Positions 18,017 to 26,602 of a DNA stretch of 64,000 bases are shown piece after piece. The notes under the pieces were generated by a model, which made no database searches, was not told where the DNA came from, and worked only from the letters and a program-made list of their open reading frames with translations. Source of the DNA: Ottowia testudinis (GTDB lineage: Bacteria; Pseudomonadota; Gammaproteobacteria; Burkholderiales; Burkholderiaceae_C); NCBI RefSeq assembly GCF_017498525.1, contig NZ_CP071796.1, forward strand, positions 3,534,001 to 3,598,000. Direction: 5' to 3'. Each line of letters opens with the position of its first letter. The first letter of the stretch is position 1. The position numbers and the translations under genes are program-made.

Positions 18017-18439
18017 TCAGGTGTGACCCACGACGCTCGCCGTCGCCATCAAGTCCTCGATCAAGGCCAGCGAGGCGCGGCCCGACACCGCATACGGATC
18101 GAGCACCGCGCGCTCCGAATACTTCAGCAGCACGCTGGCGTTGACGCGCTCGGCATTGACCAGCCCCATCGTCCAGCCGCCAAAGCGGCGCTCGGTGATC
18201 TCTTCGTAATGCAACAGCACCACGTCCTGGTGGCGCGCATCCTTGTGGATCACGCCATACAGGTCGCTGATGGTCTGGCGGCCGCCTTCGATGCATTGCA
18301 TGAAGATGCCGCCGCCAAATACCAGCACGCCGGTGACGCCATGGTCGGCGTTGTGCTGGCGCGCGCTGGCGCAAATGGCGTTGACGGCGGCGGCCGATGA
18401 ATCGACAGCGCGGCTGGCGTAAAGCAGGCGAACGAGCAT
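18017..18439 (-). CDS. BLUF-domain blue-light photoreceptor
   Basis: A 140-residue short BLUF protein that would bind FAD and sense blue light. All four key residues are present with normal spacing: Tyr7 (LLYASR), Asn30 (ARQHNADHGVTGVLVF), Gln48 (FMQCIEGG) and Trp89 (FGGWTMG). The Tyr-Gln pair and Asn form the hydrogen-bond network that switches on illumination. There is no output domain, only a C-terminal helical cap, so it must act through a partner protein. The ATG is 2 bp after the folE stop, so the two genes are probably translated together. No cyclase, phosphodiesterase or MerR regulator, common BLUF partners, is nearby. Its target is unknown. Confidence 0.92.
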   Translation of the reverse strand: MLVRLLYASRAVDSSAAAVNAICASARQHNADHGVTGVLVFGGGIFMQCIEGGRQTISDLYGVIHKDARHQDVVLLHYEEITERRFGGWTMGLVNAERVNASVLLKYSERAVLDPYAVSGRASLALIEDLMATASVVGHT

Positions 18440-18441
18440 GG

Positions 18442-19167
18442 TCAGTTCTTTTGCGGGATGAGGGAGAGAAATTCGCGCCGCAGGTTGGCGTCCTTCAGGA
18501 ACACGCCGCGCATGACCGAGTTGATCATCTTGCTGTCCATGTCCTTCACGCCGCGCCAGGCCATGCAGAAGTGGGTGGCCTCCATCACCAGCGCCAGGCC
18601 GTCGGGCTTGGTTTTTTGCTGGATCAGGTCGGCCAGCTGCACCACGGCTTCTTCCTGGATCTGCGGGCGGCCCATGATCCATTCGGCCAGGCGGGCGTAT
18701 TTCGAGAGGCCGATGACGTTGGTGCGCTCGTTGGGCATGACGCCGATCCACAGCCTGCCGATGACCGGGCAGAAGTGGTGGCTGCAGGCGCTGCGCACGG
18801 TGATGGGGCCGACGATCATCAGCTCGTTCAGCCGCTCGGCGTTGGGAAACTCGGTGATCTCGGGCGCCTTGACGTAGCGGCCCTTGAACACCTCATGGAC
18901 ATACATCTTGGCCACGCGGCGCGCGGTGTTGCCGGTATTGTGGTCGCGCTCGGTGTCGATCACCATGCTGTCAAGCACGCCTTCCATCTTGGCCGTCACT
19001 TCGTCGAGCAGATTCTCGAGTTCGCCGGGTTCGATGAAGTCGGCGATGTTGTCGTTGGCGTTGAAGCGGCGGCGCGCGGCCTGCAGGCGCTCGCGGATCT
19101 TCACCGAGACGGGTGTGCCTTCGTCGGTGGCGTCGGCCGCCGGGGAGAGATCGGGGGAGGATTTCAT
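18442..19167 (-). CDS. folE: GTP cyclohydrolase I
   Basis: This enzyme opens GTP to 7,8-dihydroneopterin triphosphate, the first step of folate and pterin synthesis. The product has 241 residues. The core is clear: VKIRERLQAARRRFNANDN, NTARRVAKMYVHEVF, the zinc and active-site segment RSACSHHFCPVIGRL, ERTNVIGLSKYARL, and ATHFCMAWRGV with the second zinc Cys. The usual EHH is SHH here, a variant in the residue before the histidines. The ATG at 19167 removes a poorly conserved upstream extension. nudB, which acts on the FolE product, lies two genes upstream on the same strand. The BLUF gene follows after 2 bp. Confidence 0.93.
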   Translation of the reverse strand: MKSSPDLSPAADATDEGTPVSVKIRERLQAARRRFNANDNIADFIEPGELENLLDEVTAKMEGVLDSMVIDTERDHNTGNTARRVAKMYVHEVFKGRYVKAPEITEFPNAERLNELMIVGPITVRSACSHHFCPVIGRLWIGVMPNERTNVIGLSKYARLAEWIMGRPQIQEEAVVQLADLIQQKTKPDGLALVMEATHFCMAWRGVKDMDSKMINSVMRGVFLKDANLRREFLSLIPQKN

Positions 19168-19210
19168 GGGCGCACCGATGGTAGCAGCAAAGGATTTTGC
19201 ATTGAACAAG

Positions 19211-19258
19211 GCCCTGGCGCTTGCAGGACAAGCGCGAGCAGCTATACTTTTTATAGTT
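19211..19258 (-). repeat. REP-like palindrome, copy 5
   Basis: Read on the minus strand: AACTATAAAAAGTATAGCTG, then CTCGCGCTTGTCCTGCAAGCGCCAGGG. It sits between the EEP-family gene and folE, and its outer end touches the stop codon of the former. Confidence 0.8.
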
Positions 19259-20045
19259 AACCGACGGGGGCGTTGGGCGCCTGTTGCGGCAAATGGAACT
19301 CGGCGATCAGCGGCAAATGGTCCGACATGCGGCTCCACACGCGCCCGCGCGGCGCCGCCAGGCTCAAGGGGCGCAGGCCGCGCGCATAGATGTGGTCGAG
19401 CTGCGCCACGGGATAGCGCGACGGATAGGTCAGCGTGCGCGGGCCTTCAAACGCGTGCAGCGAATCGACGCGCAGCAGCCGCCGCACGCGCGTGCCCCAG
19501 TCGTTGAAGTCCCCGGCCACCACCACCGGCTCGTCGAGCGGGATCTCGCGCGCGATATAGGCTTTCAGGCGCGCGGTCTGGCGCACGCGGCTGGAAGGGA
19601 TCAACCCGAAATGCACCACGATGGCGTGCACCGTCACGCCCGCCACCAGCAGCTTGGCGTGCAGCAGGCCGCGCTGCTCGAAGCGGTGGTCGGACATGTC
19701 TTCGTGCTGGCAGCCGATGACGGGCCAACGCGACAGCAGCGCGTTGCCGTGTTCGCCATGCTTGGTGACGGCGTTGGTGCGGTACACCGCCTCATAACCC
19801 TCGGGCGCCAGGAACTGGGCCTGCGGCAGATCGGGCCAGCCGGTGAAATAGCTGGCCTCCTTGCGGTTGCCTTGCCGCACCTCTTGCAAGCAGACGATGT
19901 CGGCGTCGAGCGTCTCGACGGCCAGCGCGAGGTTGTGGATTTCGAGCCGGCGCGCGGGGCCCAGCCCCTGCACGCCCTTGTGGATGTTGTAGGTGGCGAC
20001 GCGCAGAACATCTTGGCGCTCGCCGAAAGTCGAATCCACCGTCAT
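19257..20045 (-). CDS. Endonuclease/exonuclease/phosphatase (EEP) family protein
   Basis: A 262-residue metal-dependent hydrolase of the EEP fold, which cleaves phosphodiester or phosphate esters. Catalytic landmarks are in order: VATYNIHKGVQG (metal Asn), IVCLQEVRQG (metal Glu), HGNALLSRWP, HAIVVHFGLIP (His), VVVAGDFNDWG (Asp/Asn), LDHIYARGL, and MSDHLPLIAEF (catalytic Asp-His). The ATG overlaps the nudB stop as ATGA, so the two are coupled. In other betaproteobacteria this gene is often next to a cardiolipin-synthase-like gene, which is absent here. The substrate is unknown. The stop lies in a REP-like palindrome. Confidence 0.9.
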   Translation of the reverse strand: MTVDSTFGERQDVLRVATYNIHKGVQGLGPARRLEIHNLALAVETLDADIVCLQEVRQGNRKEASYFTGWPDLPQAQFLAPEGYEAVYRTNAVTKHGEHGNALLSRWPVIGCQHEDMSDHRFEQRGLLHAKLLVAGVTVHAIVVHFGLIPSSRVRQTARLKAYIAREIPLDEPVVVAGDFNDWGTRVRRLLRVDSLHAFEGPRTLTYPSRYPVAQLDHIYARGLRPLSLAAPRGRVWSRMSDHLPLIAEFHLPQQAPNAPVG

Positions 20046-20530
20046 GCGGTCACCTTGGAAAAGCGCGGCAGCAACAGACACGCCTCTGCATTGGAGGGCG
20101 AGAAGCATTGGCCGGCCGCCTCGCGATAGGGCAGCCAAACAAAGGCTGAATGCTCGCGTGGGTTGAGCGTCACGGTGGCATCGGGCGGCACGCACAGCCC
20201 AAAGACGTGCTCGCGGTTGCGTGTCACGCCGGGGGCGTAACGCGCGCGCCAGCGGGGATAGATGTCATACACGTTCTCGAGCTGCCAATCGGTCAGCCGG
20301 CAGCCGGGCGCCTGCGGGTCTAGGCCCGTCTCTTCGCGCACCTCGCGCGCGGCCGTGTGCGCCAAGGGCTCATCCACGGTGTCCTTGCTGCCGGTGACCG
20401 ATTGCCAGAATTCACCCGGCGCCACATCGGCGCGCCGCATCAGCAACACATCGAGCGCCGGCGTGTGCACGACCACCAGAACGGATTCGGGAATCTTGAA
20501 GCGATGGGGCGCGACCGGGTTCACAGGCAT
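20042..20530 (-). CDS. nudB: Dihydroneopterin triphosphate diphosphatase (Nudix)
   Basis: A Nudix hydrolase that removes pyrophosphate from dihydroneopterin triphosphate, the product of FolE, in folate synthesis. The product has 162 residues. It starts RFKIPESVLVVVHTP, as NudB proteins do. The Nudix box reads GSKDTVDEPLAHTAAREVREETGL in pattern (GX5EX7REVXEEXG), and the later YDIYPRWRARYAPGVTRNREHVF stretch is typical of NudB. ATG 20530 is preferred; a GTG three codons upstream is also possible. It is coupled to the EEP gene by an ATGA overlap. Its closeness to folE supports a role in the same pathway. Confidence 0.92.
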   Translation of the reverse strand: MPVNPVAPHRFKIPESVLVVVHTPALDVLLMRRADVAPGEFWQSVTGSKDTVDEPLAHTAAREVREETGLDPQAPGCRLTDWQLENVYDIYPRWRARYAPGVTRNREHVFGLCVPPDATVTLNPREHSAFVWLPYREAAGQCFSPSNAEACLLLPRFSKVTA

Positions 20531-20566
20531 TTGCGGCACCAGGCCCCGTCGCGCGGCAGCCGGCGC

Positions 20567-20893
20567 TCAGCCCAACTGGCGCAACACGCTGTTGACCAAG
20601 GGCCGCATGCGGCGATACACCTGCCAGCCCGACCAGGCCCGCACGGCCAGCTGTACCGCGGCGCGTGGACGCACCGACAGGGCACCGACCGCGGCCGCGC
20701 CGGCCAGCAGCAGCAGCGCGCCCTTGCCTTTCGCTCCCTGGACGCTGCGCACGCCGCCACGCACGCGGTCGGTCGCGCGCAACACGGGGCGAAACACATG
20801 GCTGCGCACGGCGATCTGCTCGCGCAGCTGGGCCGAACGCAGGCGCAGCTGTTCGCGCCGCGTGGCCAGATCGACGGGGAATTCGCGCTTCAT
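20567..20893 (-). CDS. yqjK: YqjK-like protein
   Basis: A 108-residue basic protein. It has an N-terminal charged helix (ATRREQLRLRSAQLREQIA), one central hydrophobic segment (GALLLLAGAAAVGALSV) and a C-terminal VYRRMRPLVNSVLRQLG. The layout fits the loosely conserved YqjK family. Its ATG overlaps the yqjE stop as ATGA, so it is translated with the upstream gene. Assignment rests more on the yqjD-yqjE-yqjK order than on strong sequence motifs. Confidence 0.7.
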   Translation of the reverse strand: MKREFPVDLATRREQLRLRSAQLREQIAVRSHVFRPVLRATDRVRGGVRSVQGAKGKGALLLLAGAAAVGALSVRPRAAVQLAVRAWSGWQVYRRMRPLVNSVLRQLG

Positions 20894-21273
20894 GACGCAC
20901 GCAACCTTTCCTGATCGCGCTGGAGCTCGGAGCGCGTGGCGCCGAACATGCGAAAGCCTTGCTTCGCCTTGTGCCACGCCAGCAGCCCCAGCACCGCGCC
21001 GCCGCCGAGAAAGATCGACGTGAAGATGCCCAGCGCCAACAGCCGCTGAGAATCCCACAGCAGCACCGTGAGAAAGATGGCGAGAAAGATCAAACCGAAG
21101 CTGACGAAGACCACCGCCAACGCCCCCATCACGGCCATGCCGGCCAGGCGCGCCAGCTCTTCACGGGCTTCGACCGTGAAGAGCTCGAAACGCACCTGCG
21201 CCAACTCGATCACGTCGGCGAACAGGCCGCGCACGCGGCTCGCCGTGCTGTCGTCGGTGGAGGGCAAGCTCAT
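20890..21273 (-). CDS. yqjE: Phage-holin-like YqjE family membrane protein
   Basis: An inner-membrane protein of 127 residues resembling YqjE (DUF1469). A short cytoplasmic N-terminus (SRVRGLFADVIELAQVRFEL) is followed by two close membrane helices (GMAVMGALAVVFVSFGLIFLA and LLALGIFTSIFLGGGAVLGLL) and a charged tail. ATG 21273 is chosen over an in-frame TTG at 21291. It is the middle gene of yqjD-yqjE-yqjK. In E. coli the same trio is an envelope-stress or stationary-phase group of unclear function. Confidence 0.82.
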   Translation of the reverse strand: MSLPSTDDSTASRVRGLFADVIELAQVRFELFTVEAREELARLAGMAVMGALAVVFVSFGLIFLAIFLTVLLWDSQRLLALGIFTSIFLGGGAVLGLLAWHKAKQGFRMFGATRSELQRDQERLRAS

Positions 21274-21303
21274 GTTGGGCGAATGGTGCAACGCGGATAG
21301 AAA

Positions 21304-21633
21304 TCAGCGGCGGCCGAGCAGCACGCCAATCAGGATGCCCAGGGCAGCAGCGGCGCCGATGGACGACCAGGGGTTGTCGTGCACGTACTCGTCGGTCACG
21401 GCCGCGGCCTGGCGCGCGCGCGCGCGCATGGCGGCGTCGGCATCGGCCAGCTTCTCGCGTGCCACCAAAAGATTTTCCTTGGCGCGGGCGCGCAGCTCGG
21501 TGATCTTCGAGTCGGTCTGGCCCGCGGTGGCGGCCAGCAGATCTTCCGCGTCAGACACCACGCGGCGCAGATTGGAGACCAGTTGCTCCTTGGTTTCGGT
21601 GGCGGAATCGACGAGGTCAGAGGTGTAGGACAT
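21304..21633 (-). CDS. yqjD: YqjD-like DUF883 protein
   Basis: A second DUF883-family protein, 109 residues. It has a long charged helix (TETKEQLVSNLRRVVSDAE, ELRARAKENLLVAREK) and a C-terminal anchor in the family pattern YVHDNPWSSIGAAAALGI then LIGVLLGRR, ending right after the arginines. E. coli YqjD uses this type of tail to sit in the membrane and bind ribosomes. The gene heads the yqjDEK set. GGAG before the ATG is a good ribosome site. About 220 bases separate it from aspS. Confidence 0.88.
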   Translation of the reverse strand: MSYTSDLVDSATETKEQLVSNLRRVVSDAEDLLAATAGQTDSKITELRARAKENLLVAREKLADADAAMRARARQAAAVTDEYVHDNPWSSIGAAAALGILIGVLLGRR

Positions 21634-21854
21634 GGGTTTCTCCAAATGAGAAAGCCATGCTAGCAGAGCGGCCGCGGGCACCGCGTAGGACGGCGCCCAA
21701 GCCGCGGCGCGGCGCGGCGCACTCAGACTCTGCCTGCGATCGCGGCGCGAGGTGCTGGGATGCGGTGATGCATGGGCTGCAAAGCACGACGCTTGCCCTT
21801 GGCAGGACCGCAATCCGCCCTCGCACGGCCGTGGCGAGAGCGTCGACAGGCTCT

Positions 21855-23648
21855 CTAGACAGCGGCCGGATTGCGCAGGCGGATATGCAGCTCGCGCAGC
21901 TGCTTTTCATCCACCGGGCTGGGTGCCTGCGTCAGCAAATCCTGCGCGCGCTGCGTCTTGGGGAAGGCGATCACGTCACGGATCGACTCGGCCTTGGTCA
22001 TCAGCGTGACCAGCCGGTCGAGGCCGAAGGCCAGGCCGCCGTGCGGTGGCGCGCCGTACTGCAGGGCGTCCAGCAGAAAGCCGAACTTGAGCTGCGCATC
22101 CTCGGGCGAGATCTTGAGCGCATCGAACACCTTGCTCTGCACCTCGGCGCGGTGAATACGCACCGAGCCGCCACCCAGCTCCCAGCCGTTGAGCACCATG
22201 TCGTAAGCCTTGGCGACGCACTTGCCGGGGTCGGAATCCATGTCATCCTCGTGCCCGTCCTTGGGCGCGGTGAACGGATGGTGCACGGCGTTCCAGCGGT
22301 GATCGTCCTCGTCGAATTCGAACATCGGAAAGTCGACCACCCACAGCGGTGCCCAACGGTCTTCGAATAGGCCCGTCTTCTTGGCCAGCTCGCCGTGGCC
22401 GATCTTCAGGCGCAGCGCGCCGATGGCATCGTTGACCACCTTGGCCTTGTCGGCGCCGAAAAACAGGATGTCGCCGCTGCGCGCGCCGGTGCGCTCCAAA
22501 ATGGCGGTGATGGCCGCGTCGTGCAGATTCTTGACGATGGGCGACTGCAGGCCGTCACGGCCGGCCGCCACGTCGTTCACCTTGATCCACGCCAAGCCCT
22601 TGGCGCCATAGATCTTGACAAATTCGGTGTAAGCGTCGATCTCGCTGCGGCTGATTTCGCTGCCGCCCGGCACGCGCAGCGCCACCACACGGCCGCCGGG
22701 CGTGGTGGCCGGACCACTGAACACCTTGAAGTCCACGTCCTTCATCACATCGGTGAGTTCGGTGAATTCAAGCTTGACGCGCAGGTCGGGTTTGTCGGAG
22801 CCGTACTTGAACATGGCCTCGGCGTAAGGCATGACCGGGAACTCACCCAGATCGACGTTCATCGTCTGCCGGAAGACGTGCGTGATCATGCGCTGGAACA
22901 GATCGCGGATTTCCTGCTCGCCCAGAAAGGACGTCTCAATATCGATCTGCGTGAATTCGGGCTGGCGGTCGGCGCGCAAGTCTTCGTCGCGGAAGCACTT
23001 GGTGATCTGGTAGTAACGGTCGTACCCGGCCACCATCAGCAATTGCTTGAACAGCTGCGGCGACTGCGGCAGCGCGAAGAAATGGCCGTCGTGCACGCGG
23101 CTGGGCACCAGATAGTCGCGCGCGCCTTCGGGCGTGCTCTTGGTGAGCATAGGGGTCTCGATGTCGATGAAGCCGTGCTCGTCGAGAAACTTGCGCACTT
23201 CCATCGTCACGCGGTAGCGCAGCATCAGGTTGTTCTGCATGTAGGGCCGGCGCAGGTCGAGCACGCGGTGCGTGAGGCGCGTGGTTTCCGACAGGTTCTC
23301 GTCGTCCAGCTGGAACGGCGGCGTGACCGAGGGGTTGAGCACCGTCAGCTCGTGGCACAGCACCTCGATCTTGCCGCTTTTCAGGTTGTCGTTGGTGGTG
23401 CCTTCTGGGCGTGCGCGCACCAAGCCCTTGACCTGGATGCAGAACTCGTTGCGCAGGTCTTCGGCGATGGCGAACATCTCGGGCCGGTCGGGGTCGCACA
23501 CCACCTGCACATAACCTTCGCGGTCGCGCAAGTCGACAAAGATCACGCCGCCGTGGTCGCGCCGGCGGTTGACCCAGCCGCACAGGGTAACAGTGTGGCC
23601 GATCAGGTCTTCGGTCACCAGACCGCAATAGTGGGAACGCATGGACAT
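21855..23648 (-). CDS. aspS: Aspartyl-tRNA synthetase
   Basis: A class II tRNA synthetase that loads aspartate on tRNA-Asp. The 597-residue product is the usual bacterial length. The N-terminal anticodon-binding OB fold begins [31 protein letters not shown]. Class II motif 1 is near [21 protein letters not shown], motif 2 is [18 protein letters not shown], and motif 3 is [14 protein letters not shown]. The bacterial GAD insert lies between. The start is ATG 23648 or 23642; a TTG at 23666 is less likely. It follows DUF502 and fmdB on the same strand, a common betaproteobacterial order. Whether it also charges tRNA-Asn cannot be told. Confidence 0.97.
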   Translation of the reverse strand: MSMRSHYCGLVTEDLIGHTVTLCGWVNRRRDHGGVIFVDLRDREGYVQVVCDPDRPEMFAIAEDLRNEFCIQVKGLVRARPEGTTNDNLKSGKIEVLCHELTVLNPSVTPPFQLDDENLSETTRLTHRVLDLRRPYMQNNLMLRYRVTMEVRKFLDEHGFIDIETPMLTKSTPEGARDYLVPSRVHDGHFFALPQSPQLFKQLLMVAGYDRYYQITKCFRDEDLRADRQPEFTQIDIETSFLGEQEIRDLFQRMITHVFRQTMNVDLGEFPVMPYAEAMFKYGSDKPDLRVKLEFTELTDVMKDVDFKVFSGPATTPGGRVVALRVPGGSEISRSEIDAYTEFVKIYGAKGLAWIKVNDVAAGRDGLQSPIVKNLHDAAITAILERTGARSGDILFFGADKAKVVNDAIGALRLKIGHGELAKKTGLFEDRWAPLWVVDFPMFEFDEDDHRWNAVHHPFTAPKDGHEDDMDSDPGKCVAKAYDMVLNGWELGGGSVRIHRAEVQSKVFDALKISPEDAQLKFGFLLDALQYGAPPHGGLAFGLDRLVTLMTKAESIRDVIAFPKTQRAQDLLTQAPSPVDEKQLRELHIRLRNPAAV

Positions 23649-23662
23649 GGGAACGATCGCTT

Positions 23663-24409
23663 TCAAGGTTCTGGTCGGGAGATGGCGGCATCGGCCATCG
23701 AAGGGGCGGCGGGCGGCGGTGCCGCGGTGACCGGGCCGGTCACGCCCGGCACCTGCGCCGGCACGGGCTGGCCTGGGCGCGGCTCGCGCATCGGCGGCAC
23801 CACCACGCCCATCGAAATCACGTACTTGAGCGCTTCGTCCACGCTCATCTGCAACTCGATCACGTCGGCGCGCGGCACCATCAGGAAAAAACCGGAAGTA
23901 GGGTTGGGCGTGGTCGGCACGTAGACGCTGAGGTAGTCACCGTCCAGATGCCGCGCCACCTCGCCGCCCGGCTTGCCGGTGAGAAAGGCAATGGTCCAGG
24001 CACCCTGGCGCGGGTACTGCACCAGCAGCGCTCGCGAAAAAGCCTGGCCCGAGCCGGAAAACAGCGTATCCGAGACCTGCTTGACGCTGGAGTAGATGCT
24101 GCGCACCACCGGAATGCGCGTCATGAGCTTGTCCCACTGGCGCACCGCCCACTGGCCGAACATGTTGGCCACGAACACACCGGTGCCAAAGATGACGATG
24201 GCCACCAGGATCACGCCCAGCCCGGGAATGCGGCGCAGCTGGTCGGCCAGCGGCGTCAAGCCCGGCGTGACGGCCTCGGCGGCCGCCAGCACCCCCAGGA
24301 AAATACCGTCCAGAATGCCGACCAGCCACAGCAGCACCCACACCGTGACGCCCATGGGCAACCACACCAGCAGGCCGGTGATGAAGTACTGCCGCAGGCG
24401 TGACATCAT
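23663..24409 (-). CDS. DUF502-family membrane protein
   Basis: A 248-residue inner-membrane protein of the DUF502 family, function unknown. Two N-terminal membrane helices ([21 protein letters not shown] and [21 protein letters not shown]) precede the conserved [20 protein letters not shown] segment and [20 protein letters not shown]-like region, here [18 protein letters not shown]. The last 50 residues are Pro/Ala-rich and poorly conserved. Two ATG codons in tandem are possible starts. The gene lies between fmdB and aspS with short gaps, which suggests one transcript. Confidence 0.9.
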   Translation of the reverse strand: MMSRLRQYFITGLLVWLPMGVTVWVLLWLVGILDGIFLGVLAAAEAVTPGLTPLADQLRRIPGLGVILVAIVIFGTGVFVANMFGQWAVRQWDKLMTRIPVVRSIYSSVKQVSDTLFSGSGQAFSRALLVQYPRQGAWTIAFLTGKPGGEVARHLDGDYLSVYVPTTPNPTSGFFLMVPRADVIELQMSVDEALKYVISMGVVVPPMREPRPGQPVPAQVPGVTGPVTAAPPPAAPSMADAAISRPEP

Positions 24410-24424
24410 GGTGCGGGGCAGACT

Positions 24425-24790
24425 TCAAGTATCAGACGACGATCCGCCGCCGCCCGCGGGCGCCGCCGCCGCAGGCGCGGGGCTGCTGGCGCTGGCGGGC
24501 GCGGCAGCGGAGGCAGGCGCAGCGGCAGGGCTGCCACTGCCGGATGTCGTGGTGTCGGGCTTGGCGCCCGCCGCAGCCGGCTCCTTGGAACCGACTGTTT
24601 TATTTTGCCCGTCGCGAAAATCGGTCACATACCAGCCTGAACCCTTGAGCTGAAAACCGGCTGCCGTGAGCTGCTTGGAAAACGCCGCCTCGCCACACGA
24701 CGGACACACCGTCAGCGGTGCGTCGGACATCTTTTGCAAAACATCCTTGGCGAAGCCGCAGGCGGCGCATTTGTAGGCATAGATGGGCAT
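24425..24790 (-). CDS. FmdB-family zinc-ribbon protein
   Basis: A small zinc-ribbon protein of 121 residues, named after FmdB but without a proven role. The N-terminus MPIYAYKCAACGFAKDV and a second pair in LTVCPSCGEAAF give the four metal cysteines. GFQLKGSGWYVTDFR is the other family hallmark. The last 55 residues are an Ala/Pro/Ser/Gly low-complexity tail that differs between species. It is first in the fmdB-DUF502-aspS set. ATG 24790 gives the standard start. Confidence 0.91.
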   Translation of the reverse strand: MPIYAYKCAACGFAKDVLQKMSDAPLTVCPSCGEAAFSKQLTAAGFQLKGSGWYVTDFRDGQNKTVGSKEPAAAGAKPDTTTSGSGSPAAAPASAAAPASASSPAPAAAAPAGGGGSSSDT

Positions 24791-24909
24791 GACGTGCAAT
24801 CACGGAAAAACGAAGGGGCGCAAACGCGAAAAACCTTTGATTATAAAAGCGCGCCCCAATTTCCCGCCGCGCGCGCCAGGTCAATTGCCGCTGGGCGGAA
24901 TGTGCCGGC

Positions 24910-26361
24910 TCATGCCCCGGCGCTGCCCTCGTAGTGGTGCACATGACCCTTGTGATCGGCCAGCCATTGCGGCGCCAGTGAGCCAAGCACCATCCCGGCC
25001 ATGGCCGCCAGCACGCCCGCCAGTTGCTGCGGGAAAGCCTGGTGCAGCGGCGCGATGGCGACAAACAGCAGCCACACGCCGAGGCCCATCACCACCGAGC
25101 ACAGCGCGCCTTGGGTGGTGGCGCGTTTCCAGTACACCCCGAAGGCCAGCGGCACGAAGGCGCCGACCAGCGGCACCTGGTAGGCGCCGGCCACCAGCTC
25201 ATAGATGGACGAACCCTCCATGGTGATGGCATAGGCCAGCACGCAAAACGTGAACACCAAAACGCTGATGCGCATGGCCTTGAGCGTCTGCACGTCGGAC
25301 ATGCCGGGCTTCACGTTGCGCAGAATGTTCTCGACGAACGTGGTCGACGGGGCCAGCAGCGTGGCCGAGGCGGTGGACATGATGGCCGACAGCAGCGCGC
25401 CGAAGAAGGCCACCTGCAGCGCCACCGGCATGTGGTCCATCACCAGGCGCGGCAGCACCTTTTGCGGGTCGTCGGCCAACAGGGTGCGCACTTCTGGCAT
25501 CACCATCAGCGCGGCCACCACGATGAACATGGGCACGAAGGCGAAGCCAATGTAGAGCAGCCCGCCGATCACTGGACCGCGCTGCGCGGTTGTCACGTCC
25601 TTCGACGACATCACGCGCTGGAACACGTCCTGCTGCGGGATCGAGCCCAGCATCATCGTGATGCCCGCGCCGATGAAGAACAACCACTCCTTGGCGCCGC
25701 CGGTGGGCCAGAAATGGAGTTTGCCCTCTCGCGCCGCATATTCGATCACCTTGCCCGCGCCGCCTGCCATGTCGGCCGCGAACCAGGCGATCGCCAGCAG
25801 CCCCACGGTGATCACGATCATCTGCACAAAATCCGTCAGCGCCACCGACCACATGCCGCCGTACAGCGTGTACACCAACACCACCAGCGTGCCGATGGTC
25901 ATGCCCCACGCCATGGACAGGGCGCCCTGGCTCAGCAGGGTGAACACCAGCCCGAGCGCAGTGACCTGCGCCCCGACCCAACCCAGGTAGCTGAAGATGA
26001 TGATCAGCGAGCACACCACCTCGATCACCCGCCCGTAGCGCTGCCGGTAGTAGTCGCCAATGGTGATGATGTTGCGCAGGTACAGCTTGCGGGCAAAGAA
26101 CAGGCCAACCAGCACCAGACACATGCCGGCGCCGAACGGATCTTCCACCACGCCGCCCAGGCCGTCGCTGACGAACTTGGCCGGGGCACCCAGCACCGAT
26201 TCAGAGCCGAACCAGGTGGCGAAGGTGGTGGCGATGACCACCGCCAGCGGCAGACTGCGGCCAGCCACGGCGTAGTCGGCGGTGTTCTTGACGCGGGTGG
26301 CCGCGTACAGGCCGATCGCGATCGAGACCAGCAGATACAGCACGATGAAGCTCACCAGCAT
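24910..26361 (-). CDS. Sodium:solute symporter (SSS family)
   Basis: An inner-membrane symporter of 483 residues that couples sodium flow to uptake of a small solute. About 13 hydrophobic helices are present. Family landmarks are YAVAGRSLPLAVVIATTFATW, ITIGDYYRQRYGR, YTLYGGMWSVALTDFVQM, and IPQQDVFQRVMSSKD, which is typical of the group. FFGALLSAIMSTASATLLAPS carries the sodium-site serines and threonines. The C-terminal tail has His residues (DHKGHVHHYEG). The substrate is not predictable. It lies between ubiB and fmdB, which are often adjacent in betaproteobacteria, and is separated from ubiB by two REP-like palindromes, so it may be a later arrival. Confidence 0.93.
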   Translation of the reverse strand: MLVSFIVLYLLVSIAIGLYAATRVKNTADYAVAGRSLPLAVVIATTFATWFGSESVLGAPAKFVSDGLGGVVEDPFGAGMCLVLVGLFFARKLYLRNIITIGDYYRQRYGRVIEVVCSLIIIFSYLGWVGAQVTALGLVFTLLSQGALSMAWGMTIGTLVVLVYTLYGGMWSVALTDFVQMIVITVGLLAIAWFAADMAGGAGKVIEYAAREGKLHFWPTGGAKEWLFFIGAGITMMLGSIPQQDVFQRVMSSKDVTTAQRGPVIGGLLYIGFAFVPMFIVVAALMVMPEVRTLLADDPQKVLPRLVMDHMPVALQVAFFGALLSAIMSTASATLLAPSTTFVENILRNVKPGMSDVQTLKAMRISVLVFTFCVLAYAITMEGSSIYELVAGAYQVPLVGAFVPLAFGVYWKRATTQGALCSVVMGLGVWLLFVAIAPLHQAFPQQLAGVLAAMAGMVLGSLAPQWLADHKGHVHHYEGSAGA

Positions 26362-26414
26362 GACCACACCCTCCGCTCTTCATCCACCCGCCAAGCGCCC
26401 ATAACGCCACCCCT

Positions 26415-26475
26415 TTAGAACTATGGTTTTTATAGCTGCTTGCGCTTGTCCATCAAGCGCTGCAGCACGTTTTTA
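26415..26475 (+). repeat. REP-like palindrome, copy 6
   Basis: AGAACTATGGTTTTTATAGC, then TGCTTGCGCTTGTCC..CAAGCGCTGCAGC and a TTTTT tail. It is the first of two copies in one orientation in the 240-base gap between ubiB and the symporter gene. Confidence 0.85.
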
Positions 26476-26540
26476 CTTAAAGCTCACCCACCCAATGCAC
26501 GCCGCACCGCAGCCCGGGTAGAGCGAAGCGAAACGCAGCA

Positions 26541-26602
26541 TGAAAACTATCATTTAAATAGCTGCCCGCGCTTGCTGATCAAGCGCTGGAGCCAGTTTTG
26601 GC
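26541..26602 (+). repeat. REP-like palindrome, copy 7
   Basis: GAAAACTATCATTTAAATAG, then CTGCCCGCGCTTGCTGATCAAGCGCTGGAGC. The right arm is partly decayed. Its TTGGCTTAAAAAA tail ends exactly at the ubiB stop codon. Confidence 0.75.

Noticed and set aside
17525-18400. 291-residue open frame after the SulP gene
   Set aside because: It crosses repeat blocks and then runs antisense to the BLUF gene; no domain content.
20890-21273. Phage holin hinting at a prophage
   Set aside because: The protein belongs to the chromosomal YqjE family and sits in a yqjDEK set; no lysis or structural phage genes are nearby.
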